Source: Amylostereum areolatum (taxonomy: Eukaryota > Basidiomycota > Agaricomycetes > Russulales > Stereaceae). From it: a DNA stretch of 64,000 nt. Each line of letters opens with the position of its first letter. The first letter of the stretch is position 1. The stretch is from NCBI GenBank assembly GCA_012932865.1, contig SAXG01000001.1, positions 230,807-294,806 on the forward strand. The letters are read 5' to 3'. Below, in pieces: positions 12,406 through 20,532 of the stretch. The notes under the pieces were generated by a model that made no database searches, had not been told where the DNA came from, and saw nothing but the letters and a program-made list of their open reading frames with translations. A program made the position numbers and the translations under genes.

Positions 12406-12471
12406 CACGTGACTCATCTCGGTCCGGGTCTGACTCCTTTCTCTTGACTCATGCTGTACGATACTGACTCA
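12406..12471 (+). promoter_or_regulatory. Three TGACTCA (AP-1/Gcn4-type bZIP) sites in the A LTR
   Basis: TGACTCA occurs at 12410-12416 (overlapping an E-box CACGTG at 12406-12411), 12445-12451 and 12465-12471. The last two lie in a direct repeat TGACTCATGCTGT with 20-bp spacing. TGACTCA is the classical site for Gcn4/AP-1-like bZIP factors. Regulation by such a factor is inferred from motif number and position upstream of the TATA box. Confidence 0.6.
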
Positions 12472-12566
12472 TGCTGTGCTCTTTTACATACGACTGCTTA
12501 CTTATACTTGGTCTGCTTACTGATCGCCGTGTATTGGTTGCTTACCTAAGTCTCTCTCCTCTTGTG

Positions 12567-12573
12567 TATATAA
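12567..12573 (+). promoter_or_regulatory. TATA box of A1 LTR promoter
   Basis: TATATAA, followed 34 bp later by ATCTCGAGCT at 12601. A transcript start about 30-34 bp downstream would put this sequence at the 5' end of the RNA, where a Tf1-like self-primer must lie. Confidence 0.75.
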
Positions 12574-12600
12574 GGCTCGCTCTCGCTGTACATATTCCTT

Positions 12601-12610
12601 ATCTCGAGCT
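12601..12610 (+). other. Putative self-primer (5' end of A transcript)
   Basis: ATCTCGAGCT is the exact reverse complement of the primer-binding site at 12740-12749. Its position, 34 bp after the TATA box, suits the first nucleotides of the RNA, as in Tf1 of fission yeast where the 5' end of the RNA folds back to prime minus-strand DNA synthesis. Confidence 0.65.
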
Positions 12611-12739
12611 AGTCAATTCTACCGACTTTGCTTGCTTTCCCTTGTCTGTCGCCGTGTCTGATCGACTCCCCTCTGTCGTCCTCTTCCTCTGTCAGCTTTG
12701 TCGTAACTTGGTGCTGTCGCACTAGTCGTTGCTGACATA

Positions 12740-12749
12740 AGCTCGAGAT
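12740..12749 (+). other. Primer-binding site, family A
   Basis: AGCTCGAGAT begins two bases after the LTR end. It pairs with 12601-12610 over 10 nt. A two-base offset is what integrase end-processing would remove. The equivalent family-B site (46996-47005) reads AGGTCGAGAT and matches its own LTR instead. Confidence 0.65.
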
Positions 12750-12925
12750 CTGTTTACTCTTGCACCACCCTACAACCGTCCCTACGTACTGTAGCGTAGT
12801 AGTAGTAGTACCCGTCTGGTACTGACCTTGTTCTTCCCCCGTGCCGCCCTAGACCGTTGCCCCCAGAGTACGCGACTCGTTACCCTGACATTGTGGTCGT
12901 GCGCACGTATACCGGTGCCGGCTTG

Positions 12926-12942
12926 ACGTTTCCTCGAAACGT
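12926..12942 (+). other. Leader RNA hairpin 1, family A
   Basis: Arms ACGTTTC and GAAACGT around loop CTC, extendable outward by a G-U and a U-A pair. Family B has the same hairpin at the same place with arms ACGTAAC/GTTACGT, so two base pairs changed on both sides. It lies in the untranslated leader between the primer site and ORF1. Confidence 0.6.
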
Positions 12943-12998
12943 TACACCTACTCGAGACTCTCCAATACCAGGAGTTGAAAGCACAGAGGTGACAGTAG

Positions 12999-13010
12999 AA
13001 GGTGCACCTT
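12999..13010 (+). other. Leader palindrome with GTGCAC core, family A
   Basis: AAGGTGCACCTT is a perfect 12-nt palindrome; family B keeps AGGTGCACCT at 47256-47265. The 3' half can alternatively pair with the downstream GGTG (stem CACC/GGTG) in both families. A self-complementary GTGCAC is the kind of sequence retroviral genomes use to dimerise; that role here is inference. Confidence 0.45.
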
Positions 13011-13098
13011 TGGTGTAGGAAACGAGTAAAAGCGGCGAAAGGAAAGCGGTTTAGGAAGTCTTTGGGCTCGTGTCCCCTAGACGAAGAGACAGCCAACA

Positions 13099-13111
13099 GG
13101 TCGAGAAGACT
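13099..13111 (+). other. Leader RNA hairpin 2, family A
   Basis: GGTC-GAGAA-GACT forms a four-pair stem including a G-U. It sits in a stretch of about 45 bp (around 13084-13130) nearly identical between families A and B. In B it reads GGCC-GAGAA-GGCT, so a U-A pair is replaced by C-G. Confidence 0.45.
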
Positions 13112-13208
13112 GAGGCAGACCGTCTTGCGATCTCATAACAGAACCACCTTCCCTCGACAAAATCTTCCCTTGCCGCACAGAGTAACCATTTCGACTGGGG
13201 GCTCGTGC

Positions 13209-13610
13209 ATGGAAGATTGGCGCTCGCAAGTACAAGAATTCATCCCCATCAGCCACGACGCTATCATCTCCCTCATCAACGAATCTAAAGACCCTTGGGC
13301 CTGGCACAATTGGAAGGTCGCCCTCGGTGTAGAAGAACTTGAAGACTCCATCATAGACATCCACTTCTATCGCCTCAAAATAAACGAACAAGGAAACGGA
13401 AACCTCTACGTCTACTCCTGCCCATACGTCACCTACCGCTACAAACTCGAGCAACCCCCAAAATCCTTCTACGCGCCCAACGAGAAAATACCAGTAGACA
13501 CTCGACACACCCACCGCCTCCTTACACCAGGCAACACCCCCAGCCCCACACCAGAGCCAGAGGTCATCGACCTCACCCAGCCAGAGGTCATCGACCTCAC
13601 CCACTTATAA
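13209..13610 (+). CDS. ORF1 of family A (A1), ends in tandem VIDLT motifs
   Basis: 133 codons from the ATG at 13209; the frame is open further upstream to 13002, but the equivalent family-B ORF starts at the matching ATG after a shared GGGGGCT-type leader. I see no enzymatic domain. The C-terminus has a 24-bp tandem repeat (about 13555-13602) giving PEVIDLTQPEVIDLTHL, whose VIDLT cores resemble SUMO-interacting motifs. The TAA at 13608-13610 is followed, in the same frame, by an open and apparently coding stretch leading into gag, so ORF1 and Gag may be joined by stop readthrough or linked by reinitiation. The function is unknown. Confidence 0.6.
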   Translation: MEDWRSQVQEFIPISHDAIISLINESKDPWAWHNWKVALGVEELEDSIIDIHFYRLKINEQGNGNLYVYSCPYVTYRYKLEQPPKSFYAPNEKIPVDTRHTHRLLTPGNTPSPTPEPEVIDLTQPEVIDLTHL

Positions 13611-15173
13611 ACAATTCCCTCGTTCGGACTCAACGGCTCCGACTCCAGTTCTGACTCCGACACCGACGTTGAGGACGAAAACTGCTACATATATCCCCTC
13701 CCTCTAGGCTTCACTGAACGAGGAAACGACTTCTTTGTCCAACTCGGAGACACCACTGTCGAAGTCGCCTTCGTAGCAACCCAAACAAGTGGCATCAGTT
13801 GGTACTTCGCCAACGAAAGCCAAGACGACCTCACTGAAGCCGACTTCAACCTCATCGCCGCCTCCGCCCTACCGCCTGTCACCGACGAAGACTTCTCCGA
13901 CCTCGACGAACCAATCATGGCTGCCCAGTGGATCCGCACCGACCCCCAACCCCCTCTCCCCGCCGAACTTGCCAACTGCACCGAAATCGGTGGAACATGG
14001 AACATTGTCATCGGCCAAACTGGCTCTCCCATCCAACACATGAATAACGGCACCGACAATGCCTGGCTCATGGAAGTAAATGGCCAATGGGTAGCCATCC
14101 CTGCCGTGCTTGTTGCTGCCCTCAACCTGCCACCCCCCACCGTCAACGTCACGGCCCCCCCCATCACCGTCAACCCCCCTGCGGTCACTGTTAGTGCCCC
14201 AGCCGCCGCCGCCGCCAGACCCCCCCGAAAGAAAGTCCACGCGAAAACTCCTGAAGGCTTCTCTGGGAAACGAGAGGACTTCAATGACTGGATGCGGTCG
14301 TGCGAGGAATACATGCGAGCTGCTGAGGATGACCTCGTGACGGACAAGGACAAAGTCCTCTTCATTCTCACCTACATGACGGGAGAGGCAGCACGCACCT
14401 GGAAGGCCGAGTATGAGGATGCACACTTGGCCAATGGAGCCATGGTCGCCTGGGTGGACTTCCACAAAGCACTCAAAGGGGCCTTCACCGACGTCAATGA
14501 GCAGCACCGTGCCGCAGTCGAACTGGACGGGTTCAAACAGACGAAGGGTACCACTGCCCATGAATACTTCGCCAAGTTCGAGCAACTCGCAAGAAAGGCA
14601 GGATACTCCACGGCGCAGGACCCTATCCACCTCATGCAGCTGCTCAAACACAACGTCTACTATCGGACCATCGACTCCATCTACGACAGCGGTCACGTTC
14701 CTCAGAAATATGAGGACCTCAAAGAGCGCATCATCCTGATCGACGGTCTGCGACAGGAGCGGGAGGACCTTAAGACCCAGCGCAGTGGACCCGTGCAGAA
14801 CCAAAAACCCAAAGGACAAGGATCGTCCAATGGGCAACAAGGGGGGCAGGTCCCATGGCGCCGCGATGGAACCGGCACGGTGCACGGTGGCAAAGGTCAG
14901 CCGATGGACGTCAACCGTGTCGACATCAAGGGGCGATGCTTCCGCTGCGGACAGAATGGCCACCAGGTGCGGGACTGCAGGGTGGACGTGAAGAACATCC
15001 GAGACATGTGGGGGAGGGACCGGTACACGGAACCACCAAAGCGGGAGGCTCGAGCACAGACGTTCGAGACGCCCACCGCCTGGGCTAGGAGCCTGTCGGC
15101 CGAAGATCGGAAAAGCGTGATGGACGCGCTTCAAGCTCAGCCGAAGGTGGAGGAGAAGAAGGAGGGTTTTTGA
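13611..15173 (+). CDS. gag: Gag (capsid/nucleocapsid) of family A, copy A1
   Basis: The first in-frame ATG is at 13917 (418 codons), but the frame is open from the ORF1 stop, and the 102 codons before this ATG resemble the family-B Gag N-terminus (for example LTEADFNLIAA against FTEADLALIAL), so they are probably translated. From the ATG: a Pro/Ala-rich linker at about residues 65-100, a Ty3-type capsid region around 105-270 (EGFSGKREDFNDWM), and one CCHC knuckle C-X2-C-X4-H-X4-C at about 341-354. Gag forms the particle and binds genomic RNA. The stop overlaps the start of pol through a -1 slippery site. Confidence 0.85.
   Translation, partial: TIPSFGLNGSDSSSDSDTDVEDENCYIYPLPLGFTERGNDFFVQLGDTTVEVAFVATQTSGISWYFANESQDDLTEADFNLIAASALPPVTDEDFSDLDEPIMAAQWIRTDPQPPLPAELANCTEIGGTWNIVIGQTGSPIQHMNNGTDNAWLMEVNGQWVAIPAVLVAALNLPPPTVNVTAPPITVNPPAVTVSAPAAAAARPPRKKVHAKTPEGFSGKREDFNDWMRSCEEYMRAAEDDLVTDKDKVLFILTYMTGEAARTWKAEYEDAHLANGAMVAWVDFHKALKGAFTDVNEQHRAAVELDGFKQTKGTTAHEYFAKFEQLARKAGYSTAQDPIHLMQLLKHNVYYRTIDSIYDSGHVPQKYEDLKERIILIDGLRQEREDLKTQRSGPVQNQKPKGQGSSNGQQGGQVPWRRDGTGTVHGGKGQPMDVNRVDIKGRCFRCGQNGHQVRDCRVDVKNIRDMWGRDRYTEPPKREARAQTFETPTAWARSLSAEDRKSVMDALQAQPKVEEKKEGF
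15164..15170 (+). other. -1 ribosomal frameshift site between gag and pol (A1)
   Basis: G-GGT-TTT in the gag frame, immediately before the TGA at 15171-15173, fits the X-XXY-YYZ slippery pattern. A -1 slip gives GGG TTT TTG AGG and enters the open pol frame. The same site occurs in A2 and A3; family B has G-GAT-TTT at the same place. An ATG for pol lies 11 nt after the stop in both families, so reinitiation is an alternative. Confidence 0.6.
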
Positions 15174-18100
15174 GGGGGCTGACGATGTACACGGCATCTG
15201 AAGCCCAAGTTTCTGTTTCTCGCTCGTCTGGTTTTGTGGCGCCTCGGTGGCCTGGTTCTCGTTTACATATGCGCATTGTTGATTCGGACTGTACTACTAC
15301 GGGGGATATCCCCATTATGACTTCTCTTACGGACTCTATCGGTACGGGCACGCGTCCCGTTGTTATTTTAGATACTCAGGCCTCGATTTGTGAGCCTTCG
15401 GCTTTGGATATGGCTTCGGTTTCGGCTTCAGTTTTGGATACGGCTTTGGATACGGACTCGGTTTTGGATATGGACCCTGTGAAGTCAGGGACAACGCCGT
15501 GCGATGGAAGGGGCACGGCGCCCAAATCATGTTATATGGCACCTGGAACGGCTCAATGGACACTTCGTCGCTTAAGGGAAGACAAACCCGAAAGTGCGAT
15601 TGCAATCCTTCGCATCTGGACACACCACCGACGCCGTGATGAGGCTACTTATGAAGCCATCAAGGAAATAACTGGCATGGGAGACGAGTTAGCATGTCAA
15701 GCTCTACTAGAGCTCGCCACTCCTATGCAGTTCATACGCTCCTCCAGCGCCAAGGAACAAACGGTCATTCCCACACAACTGGTGGTAGATTCCAAGCGCA
15801 TTGTCAAAGCTCTCGCACTCCTGGACAGTGGTTGCACTGGCTCATGTATCAACACGAAGTTTGTGCAGGAAAATCACATCCCCACGCGACGGACTGCTCG
15901 CCCAATCCCAGTACGAAATGCAGACGGCACTCTCAACACAGGAGGTCCCATCACGGAATATGTCACACTTCGCCTAAATATTCAAGACCATGAAGAAAAC
16001 ATTGACCTGGCGGTCTCCAATCTAGGAGATACGGACCTTTTCATTGGACATGAGTGGCTAAAGAAGCACAACCCTCACATCGACTGGAAATCCGGGTCAA
16101 TTGAATTTGACCGATGCCCTATCAGCTGCTCTCGTCCCCCTCCCCTCCTCAATATCGATGAGGATGAAGAGGAGGAGGAAGAGCCAGTCCACATGGAAAA
16201 GGACGAGCAGCTGTTTGCTTTCGACTGGGATGGCTACAAAGCGACATACCACATCCGGACCCATGCATCGGACATTGCAATTGAAGAGCACGCTAAGAAA
16301 AAGGAACAGACCTTCTCTGAGCGAGTCCCAACGGCGTACCACGAATTCAAGGACATCTTTGACAAAGACGACTTCGACAAGCTCCCTGAGCGACGCCCAT
16401 GGGACCACGCCATTGAGCTCACTCCTAACTTCAAACCGGTTGATTGCAAAGTTTACCCCCTCACATTGGACGAGCAGAAGCAACTGGACGCCTTTCTGGA
16501 AGAGAACCTGAGATCTGGCCGGATCCAACCGTCCAAATCACCCATGGCCTCCCCATTCTTCTTCATCAAGAAAAAAGACGGCTCGCTACGTCCTGTGCAG
16601 GACTATCGAAAGCTCAATGAGATGACAATAAAGAACCGTTACCCGCTCCCGCTCATCCAAGAGTTGGTTGACAAACTTAAAGGAGCACGGCACTTTACCA
16701 AGCTCGATGTCCGATGGGGGTACAACAATGTTCGGATTAAAGAAGGGGACGAGTGGAAAGCTGCATTCCGCACGAACAAAGGTCTCTACGAGCCTACGGT
16801 CATGTTCTTTGGACTCACCAACTCCCCGTCTACGTTCCAAGCCATGATGAATGACCTGTTCAAAGACTTGATCCACCAAGGAGTCGTGGTCGTCTATTTG
16901 GACGACATCCTCATCTTCACACATACGCTAGAAGAACATCGTCGAATAGTCAAGGAGGTCCTTCGGATCCTGCGAGAAAACAAACTCTATCTGAAGCCAG
17001 AAAAGTGCGAGTTTGAGAAGGCAGAAATCGAATACCTGGGCATGATTGTCGGCGGAGGAAGGGTTCGCATGGATCCAGCAAAGGTCGCGGCAATCACCAA
17101 TTGGCCAGCCCCCAAAACGAAGAAACAACTTCAATCATTTTTGGGCTTTTGCAACTTCTACCGTCGCTTTATCAAGGACTTCAGTGGCATTGCTCACCCA
17201 ATGACTAAACTCACTGGGAAGACGGAATGGGTCTGGGACACCCCACAGCAGGAGGCTTTTGAGGAACTCAAGCGACGTATAACATCGCAGCCAGTTCTAG
17301 CAATCCCTACAGACGATGGACAGTTCCGTGTCGAGGCGGACTCCTCTGACTATGCCACGGGCGCGGTACTTTCGCAACAACAGGACAATGGCAAATGGCA
17401 CCCGGTCGCCTTCCTCTCAAAGTCCCTCAGCGAAGCTGAGAGGAACTATGAGATTTATGACAAGGAATTACTGGCTATCATGACGGCGCTAGAGGAATGG
17501 AGACAATACCTCATGGGGGCACGACAGGAGTTTGAAATCTGGTCGGATCATCGCAATCTCACGTACTTCCGCAAGGCGCAGAAGCTAAATCGGAGACAAG
17601 CACGATGGTTAACGGAGCTACAAGAGTATCATTGTACGCTACTCCACAAGCCTGGCAAAACAATGGGTAAACCCGATGCTATTTCCCGACTAGCGGGCCT
17701 TGAGAAGGGGGAGAAAGACAATGAAAACATTGTCCTCCTGAAACCAGAACTCTTTCGCGCCCTCAACCATGCAGGAATTATAACCAATGGACCTGACAAT
17801 GTCTTCATTGAGCGGATTCAGGAGGCTACCTTGCTCCGAGACCATGCAGTAGAACGCGCCTTAGCACTCAAAGTGAAGGGATGGCTGGAACACGCAGATG
17901 GAACAATCACCTGGCAACACAGACTCTATGTCCCAAGAGACAAAGGACTCCGTGCAGACATCATCCAAGCTCATCATGACGGCCCGCTTGTCGGTCATCC
18001 AGGACGATACAAGACCCATGAGCTCATCACGCGCAACTACTGGTGGCCTGCCATTAGAGACGATGTCCGGAAATATGTTGAAGGATGTGAGACCTGCCAA

Positions 18101-18226
18101 CGTACCAAGATTAGACATGATCGTATTGCCGCTCCACTCCACCCACATGACCCGCCACAAGCGCCTTGGGAGCATGTATGGGGACCGGCGGGCTGCGGAA
18201 GATGTTCTTTAGTATCTCTATCTTGA
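15170..18226 (+). pseudogene. pol: Pol of A1, truncated inside integrase
   Basis: The frame has protease (LLDSGCTG at about residue 217), reverse transcriptase (YLDDILIF at about 576), RNase H (VEADSSDY at about 720) and the integrase HHCC finger (HHDGPLVGHPG..CETCQRTK at about 936-979). At codon 1003 (18179) it runs into reverse-strand family-B gag and ends after 15 foreign codons. The D,D(35)E catalytic triad and the chromodomain are therefore absent. Up to the junction it matches A2 pol. Confidence 0.9.
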
Positions 18227-19302
18227 TGTTGGCTTTGAGAATACGAAGGAACCAGGCGTCGTCGTTGGTGGGGATGACGTTAGCGCGTCGCGCAATTTGT
18301 TCGAATTTGACGAAGAATTCATCGGCTGATTTGCTCCCCATTTTGAACTGATCCAGTTCATTGAGCGCGTCCTGCTGATCCGAGGTGCTGACGAAGGAGG
18401 CGTCGAGGGCAGTGATGAAGTTGGCCATCGTGACCGTGGTTCCGGCGGTGAGGACATTGGCGTCTTTGAAGTTGCGCGCCCATTCCTTGGCGGCGCCTTC
18501 CCTCATGTAACTGAGGATGAAGCGGACTTGATCGATTTCACTGATGAAGTCTTGGGGGGCCGCTTCGATGTAACTGGTGACTTCATGTTTGAAGTCCGCG
18601 TATTCAGAACGTTTTCCGCTATACTCCCGCGGTTTGGCGGCGTGGATTTTTCGTTTAGCGGTAGCGGCTGTAGGCGCTCCTGGGGCGGCGGGAGTGAATG
18701 CGGCGATGATTAGGCCACTGAAGGCGTGCCAGTTTCCGGCGTCGACATAGGCCCATTGTGTTCCATTTAACGGGTCGTCGGTGAATTCGAATTTGGCGAC
18801 TTCGTACGCTATTCCATTAAGGAACGCGTAGCGGGTGTTTCCGATGACGGGGGCGAATGCGGCGATGTTGGCGGGGCAGTTGGTTTGATCGGCCGCGCGG
18901 CGGTTGAGGACAGTGGCGGCCATGGCTCGTCTTCTGTTCCAGGCGGATGAGGGGGGGGGAGCGGGGTCGTAGGGGTCCGGTGTGGGTTTGGACTTGGAAG
19001 GTTCGAGGTGGTGGGTTATACGGTGGGGGTGGGGGTGGTGCGGGGGGAGGTTGGTTCCTCAGACGTTCTTGGCGTCGGTCGTAGTCTAGGGCGATGAGTG
19101 CGAGGTCGGCTTCAGTGAAGGCTTGATTTCCTTCTTCGTCGGCACACCACTCTCCGTCAACAAAGTAGACTTGGTCTTCTTCTTCGTCTCCTTCTAAGTG
19201 GATGAAGTAAAGAAATCTCCGTTCCCTTCGGAGGTATTCTTCGGTGATTCCTCGGGGGAGGGGGTGGGGACTACGGGGGCGTAAGCCGTAAGTGGACGAC
19301 AC
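18180..19302 (-). pseudogene. gag: Gag fragment of B0, truncated and frameshifted
   Basis: Equivalent to the N-terminal part of B1 Gag but ends at the 18180 junction, so the CCHC knuckle is missing. A G run at 18951-18959 has nine Gs where B1 has eight, which breaks the frame and splits it into pieces at 19302-18817 and 18923-18111 (the latter running into A1). The G-run difference could equally be a base-calling error. Confidence 0.8.
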
Positions 19303-19305
19303 GGT

Positions 19306-20058
19306 TTAGAGCGGGCGAGGGATCTGGGGCGGGGTTGCGATGTAGGGGACGGGGATCTGATCCCAGTCGTTGTTATTGAGGTTTTCTGGTTCTCCCCACT
19401 CGAGGTTGTCGGGGTCGTATTCAAAGGAGTCGTCGTCGACGAGGGTAGTAGTGTCGGAGAGGTATAGGTCGAGGATGTCGTCGACTTCGTCTAGTTCGCT
19501 TCCAATTCCTCCTCCATCTCCGATGGTCCAAGGCCCAAGTGGATAAATCCGCGGGGATCCATCCAGGGATCGCAAGCTACTGGGTGCGGACCTGCTGGAA
19601 TCTGAATCCTCGTGGGTTGAGGGGATGGGACTGCTGGGGGCTGTCCAGAAACCTTCTTCTTGCGGTGGCGGACTTGGCGTTGGCGTTGGCCTCCCACCTT
19701 CTGGGCTGGTCGTGGTGTAGAGGGGGATGGGGGTGTGGGGCCCGTACCACTGATTTGGTAGTTGTTCGTTCCGGTAGATTGCAGAGAAATAGGGCCGGAA
19801 CTCAAGCCGGGGATGGCCCTGTTCAATTGATACGATGATCCGAGTCCAGTCAACTCGAACCCGAAATCCCCAATCAGGGTTGCTCGCAGATGCGTAGACC
19901 CAGTTGTGGGCGTCGAAGAGGTTGTCGCCAAAGTAGGCGGTGATGGCGGTGTCACGTTCGATTTCGGTGACGGCTGTGAATTCTTCGCGTTCATACACGA
20001 AGTCGAAGTCGGGGAAATGGAAGTTTTCTTCTTCCAAGGCTTGGTGTTCCTCTCCCAT
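19306..20058 (-). CDS. ORF1 of family B (B0)
   Basis: 250 codons, same protein as the B1 ORF1 at 34420-35172. Aromatic/acidic N-terminal half, a Pro/Ser-rich middle, and an acidic C-terminal part with DDILDLYLSD. No domain recognised. Its TAA is followed in frame by gag, as in B1 and in family A. Confidence 0.6.
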   Translation of the reverse strand: MGEEHQALEEENFHFPDFDFVYEREEFTAVTEIERDTAITAYFGDNLFDAHNWVYASASNPDWGFRVRVDWTRIIVSIEQGHPRLEFRPYFSAIYRNEQLPNQWYGPHTPIPLYTTTSPEGGRPTPTPSPPPQEEGFWTAPSSPIPSTHEDSDSSRSAPSSLRSLDGSPRIYPLGPWTIGDGGGIGSELDEVDDILDLYLSDTTTLVDDDSFEYDPDNLEWGEPENLNNNDWDQIPVPYIATPPQIPRPL

Positions 20059-20532
20059 GTACTAGCCCCCGAGTCGAGGACGGTTACTAGTACGGCAAGG
20101 GGATCGGGTGTCGAGGGATATGTCACTGGTCTTTCCAATCGCAAGACGGTCTGCCTCAGCCTTCTCGGCCTGTTGGCTGTCTCTTCGTTCAAGGGTCACG
20201 AGCCCAAGAACTTCTCGGGTCACTTTCCCTTTGTCGCTTTTACTAGCCTCCTACACCGTTAGGTGCACCTTCAACTGTCACGTCTGGGTTCTCGTGGTGT
20301 TCGAGGGGCCCCGAGTACGTGTAACGTAACGCGGTTACGTCAAGCCGGCGCCGCTGATGCGTGCACACGACCACAGAATCGGGGTGACTAGTCGCGTACG
20401 CTGGGGGCAATGATCCGAGGCGGCACAAAGGAAAAGTGGAGTTAGTAGCGCAATAAGGCGTCTACTACGGACAGGTATGCTACGCTACGATGGTCATCGG
20501 GTAGTGCGATGGTAAAGTAGATCTCGACCTTA

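Larger units (their letters stand above)
12281..12737 (+). repeat. Family-A 5' LTR (A1)
   Basis: 457 bp, starts TGTCATGAAC and ends GTTGCTGACA, so the ends form a short TGTCA/TGACA inverted repeat. The same sequence recurs at 21149-21605, 36263-36719 and 43325-43780. U3 contains repeated CCCGGACCC/GGTCCGGGTC motifs, three TGACTCA sites and a TATA box. The presumed transcript start lies near 12601. Confidence 0.95.
12281..18179 (+). mobile_element. Ty3/gypsy chromovirus-type retrotransposon, family A, copy A1 (3'-truncated)
   Basis: The element starts with a TG..CA 457-bp 5' LTR and continues through primer site, leader, ORF1, gag and pol up to the middle of integrase, where it stops abruptly at 18179. 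From there the sequence is family-B gag on the opposite strand. Positions 13315-18179 are an inverted copy of 22764-27628 (A2); within the segments I compared, the only difference is a C/T change at 13474 (CpG to TpG). It has no 3' LTR, integrase catalytic core or chromodomain, so it cannot move by itself. Confidence 0.93.

Noticed and set aside
12738..12760. tRNA-primed reverse transcription
   Set aside because: The site after the LTR matches the element's own LTR with covariation, and I could not match it to a common tRNA 3' end; a scan against the host tRNA set would be decisive.
13869..15197. 442-codon ORF antisense to family-A gag (also at 25746-27074)
   Set aside because: It mirrors the GC-rich codon use of gag; the sense frame has capsid and CCHC features, the antisense frame has no domain and is broken in A3.
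18180..18226. C-terminal extension of A1 Pol after the integrase finger
   Set aside because: These codons are reverse-strand family-B gag, so they are a junction artefact rather than a new domain.
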